Notes under the pieces: model-generated | Told to the model about the DNA's origin: nothing | Databases searched by the model: none | What the model saw: only the letters and a program-made list of their open reading frames with translations | Translations under genes and position numbers: made by a program | Shown here: positions 1 through 6,937 of the stretch, one piece after another | Layout: each line of letters starts with the position of its first letter | How positions within the stretch are numbered: position 1 is the stretch's first letter | Source: an uncultured Gammaproteobacteria bacterium | Lineage (GTDB): Bacteria > Pseudomonadota > Gammaproteobacteria > Steroidobacterales > JABDMI01 | Direction of reading: 5' to 3' | Length of the DNA: 13,651 nucleotides | Assembly: GCA_938039225.1 (NCBI GenBank) | Contig: CALHVH010000061.1 | Coordinates: 1 to 13,651, forward strand

Positions 1-8
1 TTTAAGAT

Positions 9-539
9 TTACTTCTTTTTAGCATTTGCTATAGATTCCGAAATAAATCGTTTCGCTTCTTTCGCATCACCCCAATGATCAACCTTAACCCATTTGTTGG
101 GTTCTAAGGCTTTGTATTGTTCAAAGAAATGAGCAATACGATCAACCAAAATTTGAGGAAGATCGGTGTAGTCAGTAATATCATCGTAGTATTTAGAAAG
201 TTTTGGCGCAGGTACGGCAACAATCTTTTCATCTTGTCCGGCCTCATCAGACATAACTAAAACACCGACCGGTCTGGCAGAAATGACACTGCCTGGCATT
301 ACTGGAGTATTGCCAACAACTAATACATCAATTGGGTCGCCGTCATCTGACAAGGTATGGGGTACAAAGCCATAGTTACATGGATAGCGCATGGCAGTTG
401 AAAGAAAACGATCAACAAAAATTGCGCCACTTTCTTTATCCATTTCATACTTAACCGGATGACCACCTAATGGTACTTCGATTATTACGTTTATATCATT
501 AGGTGCATCTTTACCGATGCTAATTTTATCGACATTCAT
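9..539 (-). CDS. ppa: Inorganic pyrophosphatase, family I
   Basis: This soluble cytoplasmic enzyme hydrolyses pyrophosphate to two phosphates and so pulls biosynthetic reactions forward. The 176-residue length is normal for bacterial family I enzymes. The metal-binding signature DGDPIDVLV is at residues 66-74, with Asp66 and Asp71 in the places of E. coli Asp65 and Asp70. A third metal Asp (Asp103) lies in DEAGQDEK. The C-terminal stretch IAHFFEQYKALEPNKWVKV closely matches the E. coli protein. The start is ATG at 539 with only a weak AGAG-like ribosome site. The gene is last in a leftward series, but a hairpin about 150 bases upstream probably separates it from the aldehyde dehydrogenase transcript, and a candidate promoter lies in that gap. 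Identification is secure. Confidence 0.97.
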   Translation of the reverse strand: MNVDKISIGKDAPNDINVIIEVPLGGHPVKYEMDKESGAIFVDRFLSTAMRYPCNYGFVPHTLSDDGDPIDVLVVGNTPVMPGSVISARPVGVLVMSDEAGQDEKIVAVPAPKLSKYYDDITDYTDLPQILVDRIAHFFEQYKALEPNKWVKVDHWGDAKEAKRFISESIANAKKK

Positions 540-692
540 GAGAATATAACTCTTTTGCTGTTAGGCTTTTCGCCTGTATATAAATAGGCAGAAGCTCCTT
601 TTCTGAGCTTCATAATATGCAATGGCGCGTATTGTAATAGAGAACGCAGCTTCTTATGCAGAAAATCGTTAAATAAATATAGGAATAAGTAA
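540..692 (-). promoter_or_regulatory. Putative ppa promoter and structured leader
   Basis: On the minus strand a TATTACAAT element (around 630-640) followed by GC-rich CGCGCC looks like a -10 region and start site. No convincing -35 is seen. The leader between it and ppa can form two small hairpins. One pairs GAAGCTC with GAGCTTC (591-597 with 605-611, 7-base loop). The other pairs AGGC with GCCT (563-566 with 572-575, 5-base loop). Whether these do anything is unknown. Confidence 0.3.
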
Positions 693-714
693 GGGCAAGT
701 CCCTGTGCTTGCCC
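693..714 (-). terminator. Hairpin after the aldehyde dehydrogenase gene
   Basis: A perfect 7-bp stem (gggcaag at 693-699 with cttgccc at 708-714) encloses an 8-base loop. Read leftward it is followed by TTACTTATTCC, a broken T tract. It is probably a weak intrinsic terminator for the lysine-degradation transcript. Because the T tract is poor, read-through into ppa is possible. Confidence 0.45.
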
Positions 715-736
715 CAGTTGAGGGTTTATATGAAGA

Positions 737-784
737 TCAAGCCCTACGGTGTGAGGATAGGCACAGAGACCAAGCCCTAGGGTG
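737..784. repeat. Imperfect 15-base direct repeat
   Basis: The sequence around 737-751 (tcaagccctacggtg) recurs at 770-784 (ccaagccctagggtg), with 13 of 15 bases the same and a 33-base spacing. It lies immediately downstream of the aldehyde dehydrogenase stop codon. I see no open reading frame here, and the copies may be chance or remnant sequence. Confidence 0.35.
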
Positions 785-786
785 TT

Positions 787-2310
787 TTAACCTAAATCGA
801 ACTTAATACCCTGTGCTAATGGCAGTTCAGCACTCCAATTCAAAGTATTTGTTTGTCTTCGCATGTAAGCTTTCCAAGCGTCTGAGCCAGATTCTCTGCC
901 ACCGCCTGTTTCTTTTTCACCACCAAATGCGCCACCAATTTCGGCACCTGAGGTACCTATATTAACATTGGCAATGCCACAGTCACTTCCAACAGAGGAT
1001 AAGAAACGTTCAGCATGCTGCATTTTATCGGTGAAGATGGCCGAGCTTAAGCCTTGAACCACATTGTTTTGCATTGCGATGGCATGATCTAAATCCGAAA
1101 AAGGAATCAAATATAAAATCGGAGCAAAAGTCTCATGCTGAACAATATCCCAGTCGTTTTCAGCCGTAGCAATTGTTGCTTGTACAAAGTTACCTTTGCC
1201 ATCAAGACGTTTGCCGCCGGTCAATATTTTTCCACCAGCAGCTTGTACGGCAGCAACTGACTCTTCAAAACGTGCAACAGAAGCTTCATCAATAAGTGGC
1301 CCCATTAAGGTATCTTCTTTCAATGGATCACCAATTTTAACTTGCTTATAGGCATTAACTAAAGTTTCTGTTAATGAGTCCCAATGCTTTTCATGAATAA
1401 ACACTCGTCGTGTAGAGGTGCAACGCTGTCCAGCCGTGCCTACGGCACCAAAAACAATGGCTGGAACGGCTAAATCTAAGTTGGCATATTCATCAATGAT
1501 AAGGGCATTATTCCCTCCAAGTTCAAGTAAGACTTTACCCATACGTGCCTGAACATTGGTAGCAACTTTTTTACCTACTGCACATGAACCGGTAAATGAC
1601 ACTAGGTTAACGCGTTTATCATCAACAAAAGTTTGTGCTAATTCATTGGTACCATCGTTGAACAATTGGAAAATAGCTGGAAAGCCAGCATCCTTCAATG
1701 CTTCATTACAAATATTTTGTACAGCAATTGAGGTTAATGGTGTTTTTGGCGATGGTTTCCAAACACTTATATTGCCACATATTGCAGCTAAGAATGAGTT
1801 CCAAGCCCACACGGCAACTGGGAAATTAAAGGCTGATATGATGCCAACAATACCAAGCGGGTGCCACTGTTCATACATACGATGATCAGGGCGTTCTGAG
1901 TGCATGGTGTAACCGTAAAGCATACGTGATTGACCTACAGCAAAATCGGCTATATCAATCATTTCCTGAACTTCGCCATCGCCTTCTTGTTTTATTTTAC
2001 CCATTTCCAATGCAACTAAACTACCCAGTTCATCTTTGTATTTACGCAGTGCTTCACCGCATAATCGAATCGCTTCACCTCGCAATGGAGCCGGGGTCTT
2101 ACGCCATTCTTGATAAGCTTCAAATGATGAAGCCATCACATCTGCATAATCGTCTGCAGTAGCCGAATACACACTGGCAATGACTTCGCCGGTGGTGGGA
2201 TTAATAGAATCAATTAATTGGCCGTCGGTGCGGGTAGACCAACCAGCAACGCCTGACCATGTCCCAGAATTTTTTGATTTAATACCCAGTTTTTTTAAAA
2301 TATCTTGCAT
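787..2310 (-). CDS. ALDH7-type aminoadipate-semialdehyde dehydrogenase
   Basis: This NAD(P)-dependent aldehyde dehydrogenase most likely oxidises L-2-aminoadipate 6-semialdehyde to L-2-aminoadipate in lysine breakdown. From the ATG at 2310 it has 507 residues. Asn162 (in FNFPVA), Glu263 (in LLELGG) and Cys297 (in GQRCTSTRR) are the expected catalytic residues. The C-terminal segment GGGRESGSDAWKAYMRR, followed by LPLAQGIKF, is the hallmark of the ALDH7 (antiquitin) family rather than other ALDHs. The longest frame begins with TTG at 2322. I prefer the ATG at 2310 because GGA lies 7 bases before it. The gene follows the saccharopine dehydrogenase-like gene after a gap of about 70 bases on the same strand, giving two consecutive steps of the saccharopine route. 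Substrate is inferred from family and context. Confidence 0.92.
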   Translation of the reverse strand: MQDILKKLGIKSKNSGTWSGVAGWSTRTDGQLIDSINPTTGEVIASVYSATADDYADVMASSFEAYQEWRKTPAPLRGEAIRLCGEALRKYKDELGSLVALEMGKIKQEGDGEVQEMIDIADFAVGQSRMLYGYTMHSERPDHRMYEQWHPLGIVGIISAFNFPVAVWAWNSFLAAICGNISVWKPSPKTPLTSIAVQNICNEALKDAGFPAIFQLFNDGTNELAQTFVDDKRVNLVSFTGSCAVGKKVATNVQARMGKVLLELGGNNALIIDEYANLDLAVPAIVFGAVGTAGQRCTSTRRVFIHEKHWDSLTETLVNAYKQVKIGDPLKEDTLMGPLIDEASVARFEESVAAVQAAGGKILTGGKRLDGKGNFVQATIATAENDWDIVQHETFAPILYLIPFSDLDHAIAMQNNVVQGLSSAIFTDKMQHAERFLSSVGSDCGIANVNIGTSGAEIGGAFGGEKETGGGRESGSDAWKAYMRRQTNTLNWSAELPLAQGIKFDLG

Positions 2311-2382
2311 AATTTTTTCCAATGACTATTTAAATTTATTTGCCTATATAAACCCTAACGATTGTTAGGATAATACGCTGTG

Positions 2383-3534
2383 TTATTTGGTTGGTTTATA
2401 TTGACCAGTAACGACCATTTCAAATGAGTCATCTTTGGTGCCGCCAGCTGCATAGTATTTCCCAAAACGATTTTCGATGATATCTTTAAGAGGAAATTGT
2501 TCTTGAGTTACAAAACCTTTGTACTGACCTGGATTTGAAAGTATTAAATCCAGAACAGCAGTAATACCTGAGGCCGTGGTCACTTGAATAGCCGACCATA
2601 AGTTGCCAGCGATAACTTGTGGATAAACCTTATTGATATATATTTCTTCACGCAGTTCGCCATTTTGCAAACCATTGACAGATACGTAAACAATTACAAC
2701 GTCTTGTACTGTACGTGGTACGGCATTTTCCATAATACGTTTTAATGTATCTCTATCATGATTTAAACGTAGGTCATTCATAAGCAAGCGAACAATTTGA
2801 CAATGCCCAGGATAACGCATGGTTTTATAATTCATGTTTTGTACTTGACCTTCGTAAGTCTCACCCAATGAACCTAAACCACCTGAGGTATTGAAGGCTT
2901 CATAGAGTTCTCCATCTAGTTGAATGGTTTCTAGATGTTCAAGAGGAGGTACGTCTACTGATTTACCATCCATGATGCAGTTACACGGATTACCATATTC
3001 ATTAATTAATCCATCCGTTGACCAGGTAAGGGAATACTTCAAGACATTGCTTGGGTTTTGTGGAAGTGCACCAACGCGTAATTTAACATCTCTAATTTCT
3101 TCAAAGTGAGTCATGAGTTCATTAGCGGCAATACTAATAAATCCTGGAGCAAGCCCACATTGGGGCACAAAAGCGGCTGAAGAGCCTTGGCTAAGCGCTT
3201 TTATCTGTTCAGTGACTGCTACGTCTTCGGTTAAATCAAAATAATGTATGTCATTTGCTTTACAGACTGCGCCTACATCAGGATTACAAAAATACGGTAG
3301 GCTTGAAATAATGGCTTCAGCTGGATGGTCTTTTATGTGCTTGGCAAGTGCATCCTTGTTACCCGCATTGAAAGCAAATGCATGTATGTTTTTTAAACCG
3401 TGTAGGTCCACAACGGCTTGCGCGGCTGAATCACTTATATCAGCAATATCAACATCATAATCACCGGATTCGGCTAAAAGACCTGATATCAGTGTGCCGA
3501 TTTTCCCAGCCCCGAGAACTAAAACTTTATGCAT
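2383..3534 (-). CDS. Saccharopine dehydrogenase family protein
   Basis: This is a probable NAD(P)-dependent saccharopine dehydrogenase (glutamate-forming), producing 2-aminoadipate 6-semialdehyde and glutamate from saccharopine. The 383-residue protein opens with a Rossmann fold: KVLVLGAGKIGT at residues 3-14 gives the GxGxxG loop. CGLAPGF, typical of the family, lies near residue 140, and the C-terminal half is the substrate domain. I chose the ATG at 3534, 14 codons inside the longest frame, because GGGGAG (3540-3545) lies 5 bases before it and the Rossmann strand then begins at residue 3. The gene is first in a transcript with the ALDH7 gene, which uses its product. No lysine-ketoglutarate reductase domain is fused or adjacent, so how saccharopine is made is not shown here. 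A carboxynorspermidine or other saccharopine-like dehydrogenase is a less likely alternative, because the ALDH7 partner points to lysine. Confidence 0.88.
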   Translation of the reverse strand: MHKVLVLGAGKIGTLISGLLAESGDYDVDIADISDSAAQAVVDLHGLKNIHAFAFNAGNKDALAKHIKDHPAEAIISSLPYFCNPDVGAVCKANDIHYFDLTEDVAVTEQIKALSQGSSAAFVPQCGLAPGFISIAANELMTHFEEIRDVKLRVGALPQNPSNVLKYSLTWSTDGLINEYGNPCNCIMDGKSVDVPPLEHLETIQLDGELYEAFNTSGGLGSLGETYEGQVQNMNYKTMRYPGHCQIVRLLMNDLRLNHDRDTLKRIMENAVPRTVQDVVIVYVSVNGLQNGELREEIYINKVYPQVIAGNLWSAIQVTTASGITAVLDLILSNPGQYKGFVTQEQFPLKDIIENRFGKYYAAGGTKDDSFEMVVTGQYKPTK

Positions 3535-3539
3535 AAAAA

Positions 3540-3545
3540 CTCCCC
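3540..3545 (-). promoter_or_regulatory. Ribosome binding site fixing the saccharopine dehydrogenase start
   Basis: GGGGAG on the minus strand sits 5 bases before the ATG at 3534. It argues against the longer reading frame that begins at 3576, which has no comparable site. Confidence 0.65.
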
Positions 3546-3617
3546 AAAAAATTACCGAATTGTGCAAAAAATACAAACTTATATTTTGTTACATTTGTGA
3601 CTAACCCGACATTGTGC

Positions 3618-3640
3618 CTAGCTAAAAGTCTTTTGGCTAG
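3618..3640. repeat. Inverted repeat in the divergent control region
   Basis: CTAGCTAAAA (3618-3627) and TTTTGGCTAG (3631-3640) form a 10-bp inverted repeat with one G-T mismatch and a 3-base loop. It lies about 85 bases upstream of the saccharopine dehydrogenase start and about 160 bases upstream of the DAHP synthase start. It could be an operator or a transcript hairpin. No regulator is encoded nearby. Confidence 0.45.
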
Positions 3641-3701
3641 CTCATTTGAGTGAAATTAGTTATTAATGCAACTAAAGTCTTCATTTTATTAAAGTTTTTT
3701 T

Positions 3702-3710
3702 TGTTAAAAT
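3702..3710 (+). promoter_or_regulatory. Alternative extended -10 for DAHP synthase
   Basis: TGTTAAAAT is a good extended -10 element (TGn followed by TAAAAT). No clear -35 is found 16-18 bases upstream. If used, it gives a leader of roughly 80 bases before the ATG at 3799. Confidence 0.3.
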
Positions 3711-3729
3711 CAACAGTCGCGCAATCAAA

Positions 3730-3758
3730 TTGTTAATCAAATGACAATTGTCTATAAG
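3730..3758 (+). promoter_or_regulatory. Promoter of DAHP synthase with internal palindrome
   Basis: TTGTTA (3730-3735) and TATAAG (3753-3758) are separated by exactly 17 bases and match the sigma-70 consensus at 4 of 6 and 5 of 6 positions. The perfect 10-base palindrome GACAATTGTC (3743-3752) fills the end of the spacer and touches the -10, a position where a repressor would block polymerase. A small ATTGC-aac-GCAAT inverted repeat follows at 3765-3777. I see no leader peptide. Confidence 0.5.
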
Positions 3759-3798
3759 ACAAATATTGCAACGCAATAAAACCTAAAGTAAAAAAATC

Positions 3799-5154
3799 AT
3801 GTCAGCAAAATTAAAACCTGTAAGCAAACACACCAATTGGTCACCAACATCTTGGCAGAGTAAAACCGCACTGCAACAAGCAAATTACCCAGACACTGAA
3901 GCACTAAACAAAGTCGTTGATGAGCTTAGTAATTTACCGCCACTCGTAACCTCATACGAAATTGATCGTTTACGCAATGATATTGCCGAAGCGCAACGTG
4001 GTGAACGATTTATATTGCAAGGTGGCGATTGTGCAGAAAGCTTAAGTGAATGTAATTCGAATAAGATTGCAAAAACACTTAAAGTTTTGCTGCAGATGAG
4101 TTTGGTTCTGCGTTATGGCATGAAACTACCGGTTAGTGTTATTGGTCGTATGGCTGGTCAATATGCCAAACCACGTTCTGCCGACTTAGAAACCGTTGAT
4201 GGTGTTACCTTGCCGAGTTACAGAGGTGACCTTATTAATAAAGCGGCGTTTACTGAAGAAGCACGAGTACCTGATCCGCAATTACTTTTGCAAGGCTATC
4301 AATACGCCGGATTAACCATTAACTTTGTGCGTTCTTTGATTGATGGTGGTTTTTCTGAAATTCGTCATGCCGATGATTGGAATTTAGACTTCGCAAGTCA
4401 TTCCGCTCAAGCTGATGAAGTGCACAGAATTGTTGAATCCATCTTAGATTCTATTGGCTTGTTTGAAACCTTCAAAGGAGAGCAAGGTAGAACACAGGCT
4501 AATCAAATGATTTATACCAGTCATGAAGGTTTACATTTGCACTATGAGCAGGCGCAAACCCGTTTCTTAGAGAAGCGTCAGGATTGGTACAACTTATCCA
4601 CACACATGCCGTGGATTGGTGCGCGTACTGCTGATATTGATCATGCTCACGTTGAGTATATGCGTGGAATACGCAATCCAATTGGCATAAAACTTGGACC
4701 CGCTATGACTCGTTCGTGGTTATATGGTTTGTTAGATACGCTTAACCCAGATAATGAGGAAGGACGAATTGTACTTATTCATCGTTTTGGTGCTGACAAA
4801 ATTGAAAAGCATTTGCCAGAATTAATATCTGCGGTTCAAAACAAGGGTGCTAAAGTATTATGGATGTGCGATCCAATGCACGGCAATACCGAAAGTACAG
4901 CGGATGGCATTAAGACCAGACGTTTTGAGAATATTGCCAAAGAAGTTGATTTAGCCTTTAAGCTTCATAAGGCAAATAATTCTCGACTAGGTGGTGTGCA
5001 TTTTGAGTTGACAGGTGAAGACGTTACCGAATGTACCGGTGGCGCTAGAGGTTTGGCCGACCATGAATTAAGTCGTGCATATAAGACTCAAGTTGATCCA
5101 CGTTTGAACTATGAACAAGCCCTAGAGCTCGCATTGAATATTATCAAGAAATAA
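3799..5154 (+). CDS. Class II 3-deoxy-D-arabino-heptulosonate 7-phosphate synthase
   Basis: This cytoplasmic enzyme condenses phosphoenolpyruvate and erythrose 4-phosphate, the first step of the shikimate pathway. The 451 residues match the plant/mycobacterial class II type, not the E. coli AroF/G/H type. Cys78 (in QGGDCAES), His361 (in CDPMHGNT), Glu403 (in GVHFELTG) and Asp433 (in VDPRLNYE) fall where the M. tuberculosis metal ligands Cys87, His369, Glu411 and Asp441 lie. GRMAGQYAKPRS (116-127) and GARTADIDHAHVEYMRG (274-290) are further family blocks. The ATG at 3799 has no strong Shine-Dalgarno sequence. The gene is alone in its transcript, divergent from the lysine genes, with its own promoter and a strong terminator. 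Class II enzymes serve either amino acid synthesis or secondary metabolism. With no secondary-metabolite genes around, a housekeeping role is more likely. Confidence 0.96.
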   Translation: MSAKLKPVSKHTNWSPTSWQSKTALQQANYPDTEALNKVVDELSNLPPLVTSYEIDRLRNDIAEAQRGERFILQGGDCAESLSECNSNKIAKTLKVLLQMSLVLRYGMKLPVSVIGRMAGQYAKPRSADLETVDGVTLPSYRGDLINKAAFTEEARVPDPQLLLQGYQYAGLTINFVRSLIDGGFSEIRHADDWNLDFASHSAQADEVHRIVESILDSIGLFETFKGEQGRTQANQMIYTSHEGLHLHYEQAQTRFLEKRQDWYNLSTHMPWIGARTADIDHAHVEYMRGIRNPIGIKLGPAMTRSWLYGLLDTLNPDNEEGRIVLIHRFGADKIEKHLPELISAVQNKGAKVLWMCDPMHGNTESTADGIKTRRFENIAKEVDLAFKLHKANNSRLGGVHFELTGEDVTECTGGARGLADHELSRAYKTQVDPRLNYEQALELALNIIKK

Positions 5155-5175
5155 TAGTCTTAATGTTTAAGATTT

Positions 5176-5206
5176 AAAAAAGGCTCAAATTATTGAGCCT
5201 TTTTTT
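5176..5206. terminator. Strong bidirectional terminator
   Basis: ggctcaa (5182-5188) and ttgagcc (5193-5199) form a perfect 7-bp stem around a 4-base loop. Six A residues flank the left side and seven T residues the right. It serves the DAHP synthase gene rightward and the methyltransferase gene leftward, filling the 75-base convergent gap. Confidence 0.88.
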
Positions 5207-5229
5207 ATTTATTAAGTTTTTTTAAGAAA

Positions 5230-6261
5230 TTAGCGTTTTGAAAATAAATAATGTGCAACCATCCATTCATTACCATGCTTATAGCCAAAGAGTTCAGCAC
5301 AGGCCATATAAAATATTCTCCAACGCTGAAACCAGACCTTTGCTTCTAGACCGTAAGTTTGTTCAAAGAGCGGCATAATGCTACTTTTGTTAGCATCCAT
5401 TTTGCTTAACCATGCGTTGCTGGTTTTTTCATAATGTGTTCCGCTGACTAACCAGCGTTTTGATAGCACAATATCTTCTTGAAAATTTAAAAATGTATCG
5501 GCTGCCGGCATCTGACCGCCACTAAAAAAATACCTAGCCATCCAGTCGTCGTCACCAACATCGGTAAATGGATACATGAGATACCGATGACAAAAAACAT
5601 GTATAAACAGTAGACCATCGGTTTTTAGCCAGTTAGCAATTGAAGAGAAAAGGGTTTGGTAATTCCTTATATGCTCAAACATTTCAATAGAAATAATGCG
5701 GTCAAATTTTTTATCAATATTGAAATCATTAATATCGATCGTTTTTATATCGATGTTGTTTAAATTTAAGTTATTTGCTTTTTTAAGAATAAACTCTCGC
5801 TGGGAATGCGAATTAGAAATTGCAGTTATGTGACTATTTGGGTATTTTTGTGCAAGATAAAGTGTGAGTGAGCCCCAGCCACAGCCCAGCTCTAGAATCT
5901 CTTGTCCATCTTTAAAGTGAGCTCGCTGAGTATAAAGTTCAAGCATGGCTACTTCAGCCGAATCTAGATTGTCTGTTTCAGTATTCCATAGTGCACAAGA
6001 GTACTTAAGCCGCGTACCAAGTGAGTTTATAAAAAACTCAGCTGGGACTTCATAATGTTGTTCATTGGCCTCATCGGTATTAATGGCAATCTGACTTGAG
6101 TTAAGCTCATTAATAAAGGCCGTGTATGCATCCGCTTGCTTTTCGACATTTTCTTGATGCTCTTGTTTCAGGCGCTTTTTTAGTAACTGACGAATCCCTA
6201 AACGGATAATCGAATCCGGTATATAAGATTTTTCGATGGCATTGATTATGTGCGAAATCAT
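5230..6261 (-). CDS. CFA-synthase/coclaurine N-methyltransferase-like SAM methyltransferase
   Basis: This is a SAM-dependent methyltransferase of the cyclopropane-fatty-acyl-phospholipid synthase superfamily, 343 residues. The SAM loop is ILELGCGWGSLTLYLA at residues 122-137. FDRIISIEMFEH (186-197) corresponds to the MFEH region of CFA synthases. The C-terminus, FYMACAELFGYKHGNEWMVAHYLF, resembles the plant coclaurine N-methyltransferase group and its bacterial relatives more than E. coli Cfa. It also lacks the longer N-terminal domain of the 382-residue E. coli enzyme. The substrate (phospholipid acyl chain, amine or other) cannot be told. There is no signal peptide; the N-terminal 40 residues are basic and helical and may touch the membrane. 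The ATG at 6261 has no clear ribosome site. The gene lies 26 bases after rluE and is probably co-transcribed with it. Confidence 0.85.
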   Translation of the reverse strand: MISHIINAIEKSYIPDSIIRLGIRQLLKKRLKQEHQENVEKQADAYTAFINELNSSQIAINTDEANEQHYEVPAEFFINSLGTRLKYSCALWNTETDNLDSAEVAMLELYTQRAHFKDGQEILELGCGWGSLTLYLAQKYPNSHITAISNSHSQREFILKKANNLNLNNIDIKTIDINDFNIDKKFDRIISIEMFEHIRNYQTLFSSIANWLKTDGLLFIHVFCHRYLMYPFTDVGDDDWMARYFFSGGQMPAADTFLNFQEDIVLSKRWLVSGTHYEKTSNAWLSKMDANKSSIMPLFEQTYGLEAKVWFQRWRIFYMACAELFGYKHGNEWMVAHYLFSKR

Positions 6262-6287
6262 AATGTTATTTTAATGGAATTTATCAC

Positions 6288-6893
6288 TTATACTCTTTGC
6301 TTTTCAATTTGGATGAATTTTCCATTAGGTATGTTTTCAATCGACCAGTCGCCCACTGAATAACGAATGAGTCTTAAGGTAGGAATTCCAACCGCTGCAG
6401 TCATGCGACGTACTTGTCTGTTTTTGCCTTCTGTGATTGTGAGTTTTATCCATGCAGTTGGAATGGATTTGCGTTCACGAATTGCAGGTGTTCGTTCCCA
6501 TAGCCATCCAGGCTCATCAACGTGTTCTGCTGTAGCCGGACGGGTAAGTCCATCTTTTAGTTGAACCCCTTTTTTCAACTGATTAAGCATGTCTTGCGAA
6601 ACAAGTCCTTCAACTTGTACAAAGTACGTTTTGGGCTTTTTATACAGTGGGTTTGCAATACGAGCTTGTAGGCGTCCGTCATTGGTTAAAACCAATAAAC
6701 CTTCACTGTCAAAATCTAAACGTCCCGCTGCGTAGACATCTTTGATGCCGATATAATCAGCAAGTGTTTTGCGTTTTTTCTCGCTTTCGTCGGTAAATTG
6801 ACATAAAACCTGAAACGGCTTATTAAAAAGCACTATTTTTTGTTCATCGGTTATAGCTTTATAACGAGAAGATTGCTTGTTTTTTTTATTCAT
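6288..6893 (-). CDS. rluE: 23S rRNA pseudouridine synthase RluE-like
   Basis: This enzyme isomerises a uridine of 23S rRNA (U2457 in E. coli) to pseudouridine. The 201 residues align along the whole length with E. coli RluE. Matching blocks include LFNKPFQVLCQFTDE (22-36), the catalytic motif AAGRLDFDSEGLLVLTNDG with Asp60, YFVQVEG, then EPGWLWERTPAIRERKSIPT and GKNRQVRRMTAAVGIPTLRLIR. RluE-type enzymes lack an S4 domain, and none is seen here. The ATG at 6893 is preceded by only a weak GGTAAG. Intergenic space to the divergent thioredoxin-like gene is 44 bases. The protein from FNKP onward is secure; the lysine-rich first 20 residues are more variable in the family. Confidence 0.94.
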   Translation of the reverse strand: MNKKNKQSSRYKAITDEQKIVLFNKPFQVLCQFTDESEKKRKTLADYIGIKDVYAAGRLDFDSEGLLVLTNDGRLQARIANPLYKKPKTYFVQVEGLVSQDMLNQLKKGVQLKDGLTRPATAEHVDEPGWLWERTPAIRERKSIPTAWIKLTITEGKNRQVRRMTAAVGIPTLRLIRYSVGDWSIENIPNGKFIQIEKQRV

Positions 6894-6894
6894 A

Positions 6895-6904
6895 AAGTAT
6901 ACTT
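6895..6904. promoter_or_regulatory. Palindromic -10-like element in a short divergent gap
   Basis: AAGTATACTT is a perfect 10-base palindrome that gives a TATACT box on both strands. Rightward, TATACT at 6898-6903 would give a leader of about 28 bases before the ATG at 6938. Possible -35 boxes (TTGCTT or TTGTTT) are at poor distances of 19 or 15 bases. Leftward, the box is too close to the rluE start to make a full mRNA. Confidence 0.3.
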
Positions 6905-6937
6905 ACCATCAATGTATAGCTGTATGTGGAGAAGGGT

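Noticed and set aside
1556..1885. Rightward 109-residue open frame
   Set aside because: It is antisense to the conserved core of the ALDH7 gene and is explained by that gene's codon pattern.
2311..2322. TTG start for the ALDH7 protein at 2322
   Set aside because: It would overlap the GGA ribosome site used by the ATG at 2310 and adds only four residues.
3759..3798. Leader peptide or attenuator before DAHP synthase
   Set aside because: There is no start codon with Phe, Tyr or Trp codons and no terminator-antiterminator pair in the short leader.
6896..6901. Leaderless promoter for rluE using TATACT on the minus strand
   Set aside because: A start 6-7 bases downstream of this box would fall inside the coding region after the ATG, so it could not yield the full protein.
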